Part shown: piece after piece, positions 7,851-15,342 of the stretch
How positions within the stretch are numbered: position 1 is the first letter of the stretch
Layout: each line of letters opens with the position of its first letter
Assembly: GCA_029987025.1 (NCBI GenBank)
Contig: DALTWQ010000001.1
Coordinates: 1 to 34,848 of the forward strand
Length of the DNA: 34,848 bases
Source: Methanocorpusculum sp.
GTDB taxonomy: Archaea > Halobacteriota > Methanomicrobia > Methanomicrobiales > Methanocorpusculaceae
Reading direction: 5' to 3'
Made by a program: the position numbers and the translations under genes
The notes under the pieces: model-generated
What the model saw: the letters and a program-made list of their open reading frames with translations, nothing else
Told to the model about the DNA's origin: nothing
Databases searched by the model: none

Positions 7851-8735
7851 ATGCAATTACCCTGCCTTCTTCCGACAACAGTTGTCGGTTCTTTTCCCTG
7901 CGTCAAAACCGGAGGGCTCTTTGACCCGTATAAAAAAGCAGTAAAGTTCGCAGTTGCAGAACAGCTGCGTGCCGGTATCGATATTATTTCTGACGGACAG
8001 GTCCGTGCTGACATGATTGAGGCATTCGTCCCAAAACTGCCTGGAATCTCCGGAAAAACCGTCATCGGAAAAATAGGTGCAGCAGATAAACCCATCACCG
8101 CTGCAGATACAAAATATGCACTGACTCAGACAAAGCAGGTTAAAGGTATTCTTAGCGGACCCTGCACACTTTCCTATGCTCTTTCAATAGAGACTCCGGA
8201 GTACCGCAACAAAACCGAAATCGCACTTGACCTCGCAGCAGCACTTCATGAAGAGGCAAAACATCTGTCACGTACAGGATGCACGCTCATTCAGATTGAT
8301 GAACCGATATTATCAACCGGTGCAGTCCCTGTTGAGACGGCAAAAGAATGTCTCTCAATTATCTTCAGCGGAATTGATACACCTTCATGCGTACACACCT
8401 GCGGTGTTTTAAGAGACATCGCTTCAGAATGGGTAACACTTCCGGTCGATGTTTTAGACTTCGAATATGCAGTAAGTCCAGAAAATCTTGAAACACTTTC
8501 CAGACATGACTTAAAGGGTAAAAAAATAGGATGCGGCTGTGTGAAAAGTTCTGATAAGAAGGTGGAATCAGTTTCTGAAATTGAAGAACACATCAGACGC
8601 TGCATCGATACCTTCGGAAAAGAGAATATCTTAATTGACCCCGACTGCGGCCTTAGAATGCACACACCTGAAGGAGCATTTCAGAAACTTGCCAATATGT
8701 GTGAAGCGGTCAGAAATGTGCGCAAAGAACTGTAA
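7851..8735 (+). CDS. Core-MetE type methionine synthase (archaeal, short form)
   Basis: A 294-residue protein equal to the C-terminal catalytic half of cobalamin-independent methionine synthase, the short form used by archaea to methylate homocysteine. Methanogen relatives take the methyl group from a methyl-corrinoid rather than from polyglutamyl folate. All zinc ligands can be placed: His182 and Cys184 (VHTCGV), Glu205 (DFEYA) and Cys266 (DPDCGLR), with spacings matching E. coli MetE (H641, C643, E665, C726). The N-terminus (TTVVGSFPCVKTGGL) is the usual start. The long folate-binding N-terminal half is absent, as expected. A TATA-like element about 26 bases upstream suggests a leaderless transcript. 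Which Mes subtype it is cannot be settled here. Confidence 0.9.
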   Translation: MQLPCLLPTTVVGSFPCVKTGGLFDPYKKAVKFAVAEQLRAGIDIISDGQVRADMIEAFVPKLPGISGKTVIGKIGAADKPITAADTKYALTQTKQVKGILSGPCTLSYALSIETPEYRNKTEIALDLAAALHEEAKHLSRTGCTLIQIDEPILSTGAVPVETAKECLSIIFSGIDTPSCVHTCGVLRDIASEWVTLPVDVLDFEYAVSPENLETLSRHDLKGKKIGCGCVKSSDKKVESVSEIEEHIRRCIDTFGKENILIDPDCGLRMHTPEGAFQKLANMCEAVRNVRKEL

Positions 8736-8743
8736 AAGGTAAA

Positions 8744-8767
8744 GAGGAGTTATATCCTCACTTTTTT
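8744..8767. terminator. Shared terminator between convergent genes
   Basis: GAGGA (8744-8748) and TCCTC (8755-8759) form a 5-bp stem with a TTTTTTATT run on the plus side. It occupies the 35-base gap between the convergent methionine synthase and patatin genes. Confidence 0.5.
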
Positions 8768-8770
8768 ATT

Positions 8771-9625
8771 CTACTTTTTCAGATACGAAAGCAGTTCATC
8801 AAGTTTCTTTTCCGCATCATTGTGCCCGATGTCATACAGCTCTTTTAATTTTTCCTTGCTCTTTGTAACGACACCTACCGGCAGCGGACTATCCGGACGG
8901 ATGACAAAAATATTTCCTGCCTCCTCTTCCTTCTGAATGAAATCCATTGTCTCATTGTAGCGGATGTTTCTGTCAGCACAGCGGGCTAAAAAGTTCGGAT
9001 ACTCATGATACCGCATCTTATAAAGCGGCATTACCAGATTCTTTCCTTTGCGGTAATCTGCAGGGCGTGTTAATATCAGAACCACTTTTTTGTTTCCGTC
9101 GGAAATAGCGCGGCGAACCGGAATTGAATCCGCAATACATCCGTCAAGATATTCATACTTGCCGATTCTGACATTTTTTGCAAGAAGCGGCATCGAACTC
9201 GACGCATGAACCGGCGGGAATCCGTTGTGCGAATCCTCTGCTGTTACCGGGAAATATTCCGCCTCACCCGTTGAAAGATTCGTGGCAGTCGCATAAAACG
9301 TACCCTTATACGCTGCGAATGTATCATAGTCAAACGGGTCAAGTTCATTGTGCAGACGATAAAACAGCATCTCGGTTCCGAACAGATTTCCTGTCGTGAT
9401 GAGACTTTTGAGACTGCAGTAGCTTTTATCGTGCAGATAATTTGTACTGATACGGTAAGCACGGTTATGCTGCTTTGATACAAAACTTGCCGCATGACAC
9501 GCGCCGGCTGATACTGCATATATAGATGAGAACTCAATCTCATGTTCCAGGAAAACATCGATAACTCCAGTGGAATATCCCCCGCGCATACCCCCTCCTT
9601 CAAAAACCGCAGCTGCCTGATACAT
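8771..9625 (-). CDS. Patatin-like phospholipase/acylhydrolase
   Basis: A 284-residue hydrolase of the patatin family (RssA/YjjU-like), acting on acyl esters. The oxyanion-hole motif EGGGMRGGYSTG starts at residue 9, the nucleophile elbow is AVSAGA with Ser39, and the catalytic aspartate is Asp161 in DGCIADSIP, completing the Ser-Asp dyad. No signal peptide or membrane helix is seen, so it is probably cytoplasmic. Since archaeal membrane lipids are ether linked, the natural substrate is not obvious; it may act on acylated proteins, imported lipids or other esters. It diverges from the next gene over a 99-base gap and ends at a convergent terminator. Confidence 0.9.
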   Translation of the reverse strand: MYQAAAVFEGGGMRGGYSTGVIDVFLEHEIEFSSIYAVSAGACHAASFVSKQHNRAYRISTNYLHDKSYCSLKSLITTGNLFGTEMLFYRLHNELDPFDYDTFAAYKGTFYATATNLSTGEAEYFPVTAEDSHNGFPPVHASSSMPLLAKNVRIGKYEYLDGCIADSIPVRRAISDGNKKVVLILTRPADYRKGKNLVMPLYKMRYHEYPNFLARCADRNIRYNETMDFIQKEEEAGNIFVIRPDSPLPVGVVTKSKEKLKELYDIGHNDAEKKLDELLSYLKK

Positions 9626-9650
9626 AACTGCTTATTTTTTCAGCGCCGAA

Positions 9651-9664
9651 AGAGTAAATACTCT
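9651..9664. promoter_or_regulatory. Short palindrome between divergent genes
   Basis: AGAGTA and TACTCT flank AA, giving a near-perfect 14-base palindrome midway between the patatin start (9625, minus) and the start at 9725 (plus). It has operator-like symmetry, but there is no further support. Confidence 0.25.
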
Positions 9665-9724
9665 GTGGTCAGGAAAATCTTCGGCAACAACATAAATCTT
9701 CAAAAAACAAATATACATATATCT

Positions 9725-10657
9725 ATGACGCTTGAAGAAAAAATTTCATTTTACTCCCGCGAAGACGCAGCGGAATTTCAGAAATTTCTGCGCGGAAAAG
9801 AAGTAGGTTCACGCATTGCAGTCGAACACTCCTTCTCAGGCGAACCATACTTTGAAGGTACAATTCCTTCCTTCATGAAACTGATTGCAGTTCTCGAAAA
9901 GAAGGATGCAGAAGAAGGAGAAGTTGACGAAGAACTTGCTCTGACGAAAAAAGACCTTGAAGAGCGGAAAGCAAAACTCGAAGAATTCTTCAAAGAGCAC
10001 AAGGAAGGAGACCTTATCCAGAACTCCACACCCACCCAGATGATGGCTCAGGCCAGATCCATTGATGCAGAAAGCGATGAAGCCTTCAGAAAAGAAGCTG
10101 CTGACAAGTTTGTCTCCTCTCTGATGATATTAGGAGCTCTTGAAGACAACGACCTCTTAAAAGAGACCGAAGACGGAAACGGCTACATCTTATCCGGAAC
10201 TGCGAATGCTGAAGATCTCCGTGTCATGTACGCTTACACTGATTTCCCGGCAATTACGTCTGAAGATCTCAAAGAGTGCAGTATCTCAAGCCACATCAGA
10301 ACATCTTCTCTTGCAAAATACGTTGTGACCGTGGGCGGGGAAATTATCTTTACCGATACCGATGAAATCGCCGGATATCTCGACAATGCAGATGTTGATG
10401 AAGACGAATCAGCCCGCTTCATTGACAATATTTTCTTCAAGCAGGCATTCGTCGGAAAAATCCATGAGTTAATTGAAGGAGGAAATACATCCGAAGAAAA
10501 ACTTGCAGAAGCTCTCGGTGCTCCTGCATTCCCGCTCGAGGGAACTGATGATGTTATCTCCTTTGACATCAGTCCTGAGTATTTAAGCGAAGTCATCTCC
10601 GACATGAAAAAACTTGGAATTGTTGCCGGAAAAGACGGTAAGTTTAAAAACATCTGA
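9725..10657 (+). CDS. Acidic cytoplasmic protein of unknown function
   Basis: A 310-residue soluble protein with no family I recognise. I start it at the ATG at 9725 (MTLEEKISFYSREDAAEF). The frame is open back to 9542, but that stretch overlaps the patatin gene on the other strand and reads like non-coding sequence. Residues about 60-95 are highly charged (KKDAEEGEVDEELALTKKD) and probably form a helix or short coiled coil. A later KYVVTVGGEIIFTDTDEIAGYL segment suggests a small beta-containing domain, and the C-terminal third (KIHELIEGGNTSEEKLAEAL) looks helical. Asp and Glu dominate throughout. There is no signal, membrane segment or catalytic motif. An A+T-rich element (AAATATACATATAT) lies directly upstream. 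Confidence 0.8.
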   Translation: MTLEEKISFYSREDAAEFQKFLRGKEVGSRIAVEHSFSGEPYFEGTIPSFMKLIAVLEKKDAEEGEVDEELALTKKDLEERKAKLEEFFKEHKEGDLIQNSTPTQMMAQARSIDAESDEAFRKEAADKFVSSLMILGALEDNDLLKETEDGNGYILSGTANAEDLRVMYAYTDFPAITSEDLKECSISSHIRTSSLAKYVVTVGGEIIFTDTDEIAGYLDNADVDEDESARFIDNIFFKQAFVGKIHELIEGGNTSEEKLAEALGAPAFPLEGTDDVISFDISPEYLSEVISDMKKLGIVAGKDGKFKNI

Positions 10658-10659
10658 GT

Positions 10660-10723
10660 ACATATAATAGAGTTAGGTGGGGGATGTGGAGTACAAAGCA
10701 GTGTGGATACTGCTGCCCTCACC
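10660..10723 (+). other. Structured intergenic element with its own TATA-like box
   Basis: GGTGGGGG (10676-10683) pairs with CCCTCACC (10716-10723) through one G-T wobble, enclosing a second hairpin GCAGT/ACTGC (10698-10702 with 10709-10713). A TATA-like CATATAATAG precedes it (10660-10669). It may be the 3' structure of the upstream gene, a small RNA, or the ribosome-binding region of the tiny reading frame listed next. Confidence 0.35.
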
Positions 10724-10779
10724 GCACCTTTTCATTAATTAATAGTATCTATTCTCACATATTTGCAGATTTATTTTGA
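10684..10779 (+). CDS. Possible 31-residue small protein (low confidence)
   Basis: A short frame starts at ATG 10684, just after AGGTGGGG, which matches the archaeal anti-Shine-Dalgarno although the spacing is tight (4 bases). The product would begin MWSTKQCGYCCPHRTF, with a Cys-x-x-Cys-Cys-x-His cluster that could bind a metal, and end at TGA 10779. The same bases form a good hairpin, so the frame may be accidental. I know no homologue. Confidence 0.2.
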   Translation: MWSTKQCGYCCPHRTFSLINSIYSHIFADLF

Positions 10780-10823
10780 ATTTTACCAACTGATACGCAA
10801 AAAACAGCTGTTTTGATTTCTGA

Positions 10824-12203
10824 TTACGATGCAGATTTTCTTCTGCGCTCCTTTGTACTCATGTATCCGAGAATTACTGAAAGAGCAAGTCCGGCAGCCA
10901 TACACAGGGATACTGCGCCTGCTGCTGCGGAGAATGCGGCCTCTCCTGATACAGTTTCAAAGACTGCATATATGCCGGTAAAAACCGATGAACCTATACA
11001 GCCTGCTATCTGGAATCCGGTACTGAGTATTACTACTCCGTGAGGATTCAGATGGAATGGAATTTTTGAAAGCATGTGGCTTTGAAGAGGTCCTAAAATA
11101 ATTGATGAACCGCAGATTACCGGAATGTAGAGGAGAGCAAATAAAATAACATTTCCTGTGCTGATAAAAGCCGCAAGAAGTGCGGTGAATGCACCCATCA
11201 GAACAAATCCAAGCGGGATGATGAAGGCAGGACCGAAGTTGTCACTGAGACGTCCTGCAACAGGAGCAAAAAGCGATGATAAAAAAATTGCCGGGAAAAT
11301 AGTCAGAGATGCAGTCATGGGGTCAACACCGAGACAATCCTGCATATAATAGGGGAGAATGATGTTCATCGCAAAGGCTGCAATGATGACGAGCATATTC
11401 ATAATAATCCCAAAAGAGAACTGCGGAATTTTCAGCGGCTGCAGATTGATAAGCGGGCTCTTAAGTTTTCTCTGGCGCAGGACAAAAAGCACCAGAAAAA
11501 TAATTCCTGCAGCAAAGGATATCAGTGATACGAATATTTCTCCGGTAAATATGGTTGAAACACCATACATTGTACTAATCATGCCGAAGCTGATGAGGAT
11601 GACTGAGAGAGAATCCAGTTTCGGATGGGTAATCTCTGCAATATTTTTAAGAAGGAATATCCCGCAGATTAAACACACGGCACAGACTGCTGCATACACC
11701 CAGAAGAGCATTCTCCAGTCAAAGAACGAAAGTATGCCGCCGGCAGCTAAAATTGAAGCGGATGGACCTATAGTTGTCATTGAGATAACAATACCAATGT
11801 AAACACCGAGTTTTTCCCGCGGAGCACACTCGATGTTGATGTTCATCTCAAGCGGAATCAGAATTCCTGTTCCTACCGCCTGGATGATTCGCCCTGCAAG
11901 AAGCATGGGAAAACTGGTAGAAAGTGCTGAAAGGATACTTCCTCCAATCAGAAATATGAAGGAGATAAAATACAGAGGCCGTGTCTTAATTGTCCGGTAC
12001 AGATACGCTGATATCGGAATCATTACAGCGGCTCCAAGCATGTAAGCTGTCGTAAGCCACTTTACCGTAATGAGGTCTGTTGAAAAAGTCTCTGCGATTG
12101 AGGTAAAGGCTACGTTCAGATATGTTTCATTGAAGGTTGCAATAAACGCGGCAAAAGAGGCGATAAAAAGAACAACTTTCGGATTGACTGAGGCAGTGTT
12201 CAT
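10824..12203 (-). CDS. MFS transporter, DHA2/EmrB-like drug exporter
   Basis: A 459-residue major facilitator permease resembling the DHA2 group of proton-driven multidrug exporters. The start ASFAAFIATFNETYLNVAFT corresponds to the FMxxLDxTIVNVA segment of that family, with Glu in place of Asp. WLTTAYMLGAAVMIPISAYL and LAGRIIQAVGTGILIPL are typical of helices 2-4. It is the last gene of the minus-strand run and starts 13 bases after the polymerase D small subunit gene, so it may be co-transcribed although its function is unrelated. A hairpin, GGGCT/AGCCC (12213-12225), sits in the junction. The substrate cannot be predicted. Confidence 0.88.
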   Translation of the reverse strand: MNTASVNPKVVLFIASFAAFIATFNETYLNVAFTSIAETFSTDLITVKWLTTAYMLGAAVMIPISAYLYRTIKTRPLYFISFIFLIGGSILSALSTSFPMLLAGRIIQAVGTGILIPLEMNINIECAPREKLGVYIGIVISMTTIGPSASILAAGGILSFFDWRMLFWVYAAVCAVCLICGIFLLKNIAEITHPKLDSLSVILISFGMISTMYGVSTIFTGEIFVSLISFAAGIIFLVLFVLRQRKLKSPLINLQPLKIPQFSFGIIMNMLVIIAAFAMNIILPYYMQDCLGVDPMTASLTIFPAIFLSSLFAPVAGRLSDNFGPAFIIPLGFVLMGAFTALLAAFISTGNVILFALLYIPVICGSSIILGPLQSHMLSKIPFHLNPHGVVILSTGFQIAGCIGSSVFTGIYAVFETVSGEAAFSAAAGAVSLCMAAGLALSVILGYMSTKERRRKSAS

Positions 12204-12216
12204 ACCATATCAGGGC

Positions 12217-13671
12217 TTACAGCCCCACGCTTACATCCCCGGCATCCCGTCCAAGAAAACAGAACTTCTCATAGGAAAGCGTGGATAAATCAACCACGAC
12301 CGTTTCTGCAGGAGTCGGAACAATATTCATCTGTTTCTGGAAAGATGTCTGTGACTGCCACGTACCTGCGTTTACCCCTAAAACACCATGATACATCGTT
12401 GTGCCGCTGATATGAATGTGACCAGTATGGAGAATATCAGGAACCTCACGGATTACGAGATGGTCGGTTTCTGTCGTCAGAAGCGGTGTTCTCTGACCGT
12501 AAATCGGACCGAGATGACGTCTCTGCAGCATCGCTTCCATAACAAGGCCCGGATCGTAATAGGAAACCTGAGGAATGAATTTGATGAGGTCGTCGATACT
12601 TCGTCCGTGATACATCAGCGTCTTTACCGACTGAATACTTACCAGACTCGGATTCTCAACAAAGGTTACATTCTTCGAAAACTTTGAGCGGAACTCTTCG
12701 GGAATCGACGGCTGCGGCTCTGCACCGCGTACTGCATCGTGATTTCCAGGCGCTAAAATAATCTGGAGATGGGAAGGAAGTTCGGAAAGCATCTCTCCTA
12801 CATGGTCATACTGCTCATAAATCGTTTTGATGTGCAGTTCCTTATTCTGGTCAGGATAAACACCTATTCCGTCAACTACGTCTCCGTCGATTAACAGATA
12901 TCCGATTTCCGGATGAACCTCCATCCAGTCGCGGAAACGGTTCCATGAATCCTCAAGAAATGTGTTGCTTCCGACATGCACATCGGAAATCATTGCGATT
13001 TTCGCAGGCTCTTTCGGCGGGGAAAAAGTATGGCCTAACGGAATATCAGGACGGATAAGTGTATCTGCAAAAAGCATTGAACTTGACATTCCCCCGGGGC
13101 CGGGCGGTGCAAGTTTTCCTTTCACACCGATTACTTCATCCGGAATGATTTTTTCAGCCTCGGCAAATCCTTCGCGGTTCTTGTTGAACAGAACACGAAT
13201 CATTCCTGTCGGATCTTCAATTTCAACAACGCGGTGTCCTTTCGGCGTGGTATTTATCGAAAAGACTGTGCCGCACACACCCACATCCATGTCCTGATAC
13301 CGCGTTCCGGAACGTGTCAGAGCCTCAATCGGAATAGGAGATACTCTTCCCTTCATCAGCCGGGAAAGCGTTTCAAAACGGTCGCGGAAGATTCTGTTCG
13401 ACATCTCCGGTTCCGGAAGCGGGACAGAACTGTTTTCACGTCCGCAAAGAATTTCCGGAAGAGGACAGGGGCCTACTGCAAGTTTATCAGTGCGCAGCTG
13501 AACCATCCCTAACACATCTTTGGGTGTTACAACTGAAAGACCGTGCGGAAGCGAGTTCATAATTCCTTCGATAACGCCTGAACTGCTGCTTTCTGCGATG
13601 TAGTTTACTACATCAGGATGAACCAGCAGTCCTGCGTCAAGGAATCTCTGAACAATAAGGCGCTTATCCAT
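12217..13671 (-). CDS. polB: DNA polymerase D (family D) small subunit DP1, exonuclease subunit
   Basis: A 484-residue small subunit of the archaeal replicative polymerase D; it supplies 3'-5' proofreading exonuclease and binds the large DP2 subunit. An N-terminal helical region (1-55) is followed by a linker, an OB fold (about 125-205, GVCGTVFSINTTPKGHRVVE) and an Mre11-like phosphoesterase domain. Metal-binding motifs are intact: MISDVHVGS (D230, H232), LIDGDVVDGIG (about 260-270), LAPGNHDAVRG (GNHD 309-312), MYHGRS and HTGHIHISG. Metal ligands are present, so nuclease activity is expected. It is packed 2 bases after the aminotransferase gene and upstream of the MFS gene, in a run that begins with cdc6, so initiator and polymerase subunit are physically linked. 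The DP2 gene is not in this window. Confidence 0.96.
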   Translation of the reverse strand: MDKRLIVQRFLDAGLLVHPDVVNYIAESSSSGVIEGIMNSLPHGLSVVTPKDVLGMVQLRTDKLAVGPCPLPEILCGRENSSVPLPEPEMSNRIFRDRFETLSRLMKGRVSPIPIEALTRSGTRYQDMDVGVCGTVFSINTTPKGHRVVEIEDPTGMIRVLFNKNREGFAEAEKIIPDEVIGVKGKLAPPGPGGMSSSMLFADTLIRPDIPLGHTFSPPKEPAKIAMISDVHVGSNTFLEDSWNRFRDWMEVHPEIGYLLIDGDVVDGIGVYPDQNKELHIKTIYEQYDHVGEMLSELPSHLQIILAPGNHDAVRGAEPQPSIPEEFRSKFSKNVTFVENPSLVSIQSVKTLMYHGRSIDDLIKFIPQVSYYDPGLVMEAMLQRRHLGPIYGQRTPLLTTETDHLVIREVPDILHTGHIHISGTTMYHGVLGVNAGTWQSQTSFQKQMNIVPTPAETVVVDLSTLSYEKFCFLGRDAGDVSVGL

Positions 13672-13673
13672 TT

Positions 13674-14837
13674 TTAGAGGGAGTCAACAAATTCTCCGAT
13701 ACGTTTTACCGCGGTCATGAGTTTGTTTCTGTCAACCGCATAACAGGTTCTTACATGTCCTGCACCGGACGGACCGAATGCTGAGCCCGGCACAACTGCG
13801 ACCTGCTTTTCTTTTAAGAGCCGCTCGGCAAACTCGGTATCGGAAAGTCCTGTAGGTTCAATCGACGGGAACGCGTAGAATGCACCCTGGGGAAGATGGC
13901 AGGGAAGACCAATCTCATTTAATCCTTTGACAAAGAGGTTTCTTCTGATGCGGTACTCGGCAACCATAGCGTTCTTGGCGTCTTCGCCCGACTTCAGCGC
14001 TTCAACAGCTGCAAACTGTGAAGCAGTAGGGGCAGACATCATCACATACTGATGAATCTTTAATGCCGCATTGCAGATCTCCTTCGGGGCGCAGAGATAC
14101 CCGAGACGCCATCCGGTCATCGCATAAGCCTTGGAGAAACCGTTTAAGGTAATTGTCCGCTCGAAAAGTCCCTCTACAGAAGCTGTTGCCGTGTGTTTTC
14201 CGTCATAGGTGAGTTCCGAATAAACCTCATCAGAGATGATGAGAAGGTCATGGTCAATGACGATATCAGCTATGGCTTTGAGGTCGTCTTTTGTCATGAT
14301 GCCTCCTGTCGGATTGTTCGGGAAGTTCATAATCAGGACTTTGCTCTTCGGCGTGATGGTCTCCATCAGGGAATCAGGTGTTATCTTGAACTGGTCTTCC
14401 GCTTTGCACGCAAGCGGAACAGGTTTTCCGCCTGCCATCAGCACCTCCGGCTGATACGAGACAAAGCACGGGTCGACAACTAAAACCTCGTCTCCCGGAT
14501 TTACTACAGTGCGGACAGCAACATCAAATGCTTCGGAGACGCCGGCGGTAAAGATGAGTTCCGATGTCGGGTCATAGGAAATGCCGTACCGGTTCTTTAA
14601 ATCTTCTGAAAGAAGCGAACAGAGATTTGCAAGACCTCTGTTTGCCGTATACATCGTCATACCTTTTTCGATGGATGAAATAGCAGCCTTGGATATGGCA
14701 TACGGCGTATCAAAGTCCGGCTCTCCGACACCGAGACTGATGACGTCGTCGCTGTCCATCGTAAGAACGAGGTCAAAGAATTTGCGGATTCCTGACGGAG
14801 GAATGGATTCTGCAATATCTGATACAAATTTTCGCAT
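13674..14837 (-). CDS. Class I/II PLP-dependent aminotransferase
   Basis: A 387-residue fold-type I aminotransferase of the aspartate/aromatic group. The N-terminus (ISLGVGEPDFDTPYAI), the NFPNNPTGG cofactor-pocket motif, ISDEVYSELTYDGK with the pyridine-nitrogen Asp, the Schiff-base lysine in NGFSKAYAMTGWRLGY, and the substrate-binding Arg near the C-terminus (HVRTCYAVDRNKL) are all present. It starts 8 bases after the Lrp/AsnC gene, a pairing common in methanogens and suggestive of amino-acid-responsive control. Substrate (aspartate, aromatic or branched amino acids) cannot be fixed by reading. Confidence 0.92.
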   Translation of the reverse strand: MRKFVSDIAESIPPSGIRKFFDLVLTMDSDDVISLGVGEPDFDTPYAISKAAISSIEKGMTMYTANRGLANLCSLLSEDLKNRYGISYDPTSELIFTAGVSEAFDVAVRTVVNPGDEVLVVDPCFVSYQPEVLMAGGKPVPLACKAEDQFKITPDSLMETITPKSKVLIMNFPNNPTGGIMTKDDLKAIADIVIDHDLLIISDEVYSELTYDGKHTATASVEGLFERTITLNGFSKAYAMTGWRLGYLCAPKEICNAALKIHQYVMMSAPTASQFAAVEALKSGEDAKNAMVAEYRIRRNLFVKGLNEIGLPCHLPQGAFYAFPSIEPTGLSDTEFAERLLKEKQVAVVPGSAFGPSGAGHVRTCYAVDRNKLMTAVKRIGEFVDSL

Positions 14838-14845
14838 TATCCGCC

Positions 14846-15337
14846 TCAGAAGCTGATGAGCTGACGGTCGCGGTTCCCGGTACGAATCATGGGAACGCCC
14901 TGTTCTTTATATGTGCGCATGATAATCTGCGTCATAGTCTCTTTAACACCGTCAAGGGATGCAATCTGTTCCGCAACAAAGCGGGAGACCTCGGTCATGG
15001 TCTTTCCGTGGATTGTTACCTGGAAATCGTATGTTCCGGTTAACAGATGGATGCTTTCAACCTCAGGAAAACGGGAGATTTTTTCTGCAATGCCGTCGTA
15101 TCCGAGACCTTTTTCCGGAGAGACCTTGAGAGATAACACAACAATGACGTTGTCTTCTCCGAGAACAGAGTAGTCAACAACTGCTGTGCAGCTGCGAAGA
15201 ATTCCTGCTTCTTTTAATGCTGCAATACGGGAGTCAACCTCTGCGGATGAAATTTCAAGCATGCATCCGAGATCTTCTGATGCAATGCGGCTGTTCTTCT
15301 GCAGTTCCTGTAAAATAATTGTATCTTTTTCGTCCAT
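14846..15337 (-). CDS. Lrp/AsnC family transcriptional regulator
   Basis: A 163-residue regulator with an N-terminal winged helix-turn-helix (MDEKDTIILQELQKNSRIAS) and a C-terminal RAM/Lrp effector domain (VIVVLSLKVSP through LTGTYDFQVTIHGK). The start at 15337 is set by a good Shine-Dalgarno, GAGGT, seven bases upstream; an in-frame ATG at 15373 would extend it into the cdc6 gene. It lies five bases after the cdc6 stop and eight bases before the aminotransferase gene, whose expression it may control in response to an amino acid. Confidence 0.93.
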   Translation of the reverse strand: MDEKDTIILQELQKNSRIASEDLGCMLEISSAEVDSRIAALKEAGILRSCTAVVDYSVLGEDNVIVVLSLKVSPEKGLGYDGIAEKISRFPEVESIHLLTGTYDFQVTIHGKTMTEVSRFVAEQIASLDGVKETMTQIIMRTYKEQGVPMIRTGNRDRQLISF

Positions 15338-15342
15338 GATAA

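Noticed and set aside
9542..9724. 61-residue N-terminal extension of the acidic protein
   Set aside because: This stretch lies over the start of the patatin gene on the other strand and its residues look non-coding; the ATG at 9725 begins a normal soluble protein.
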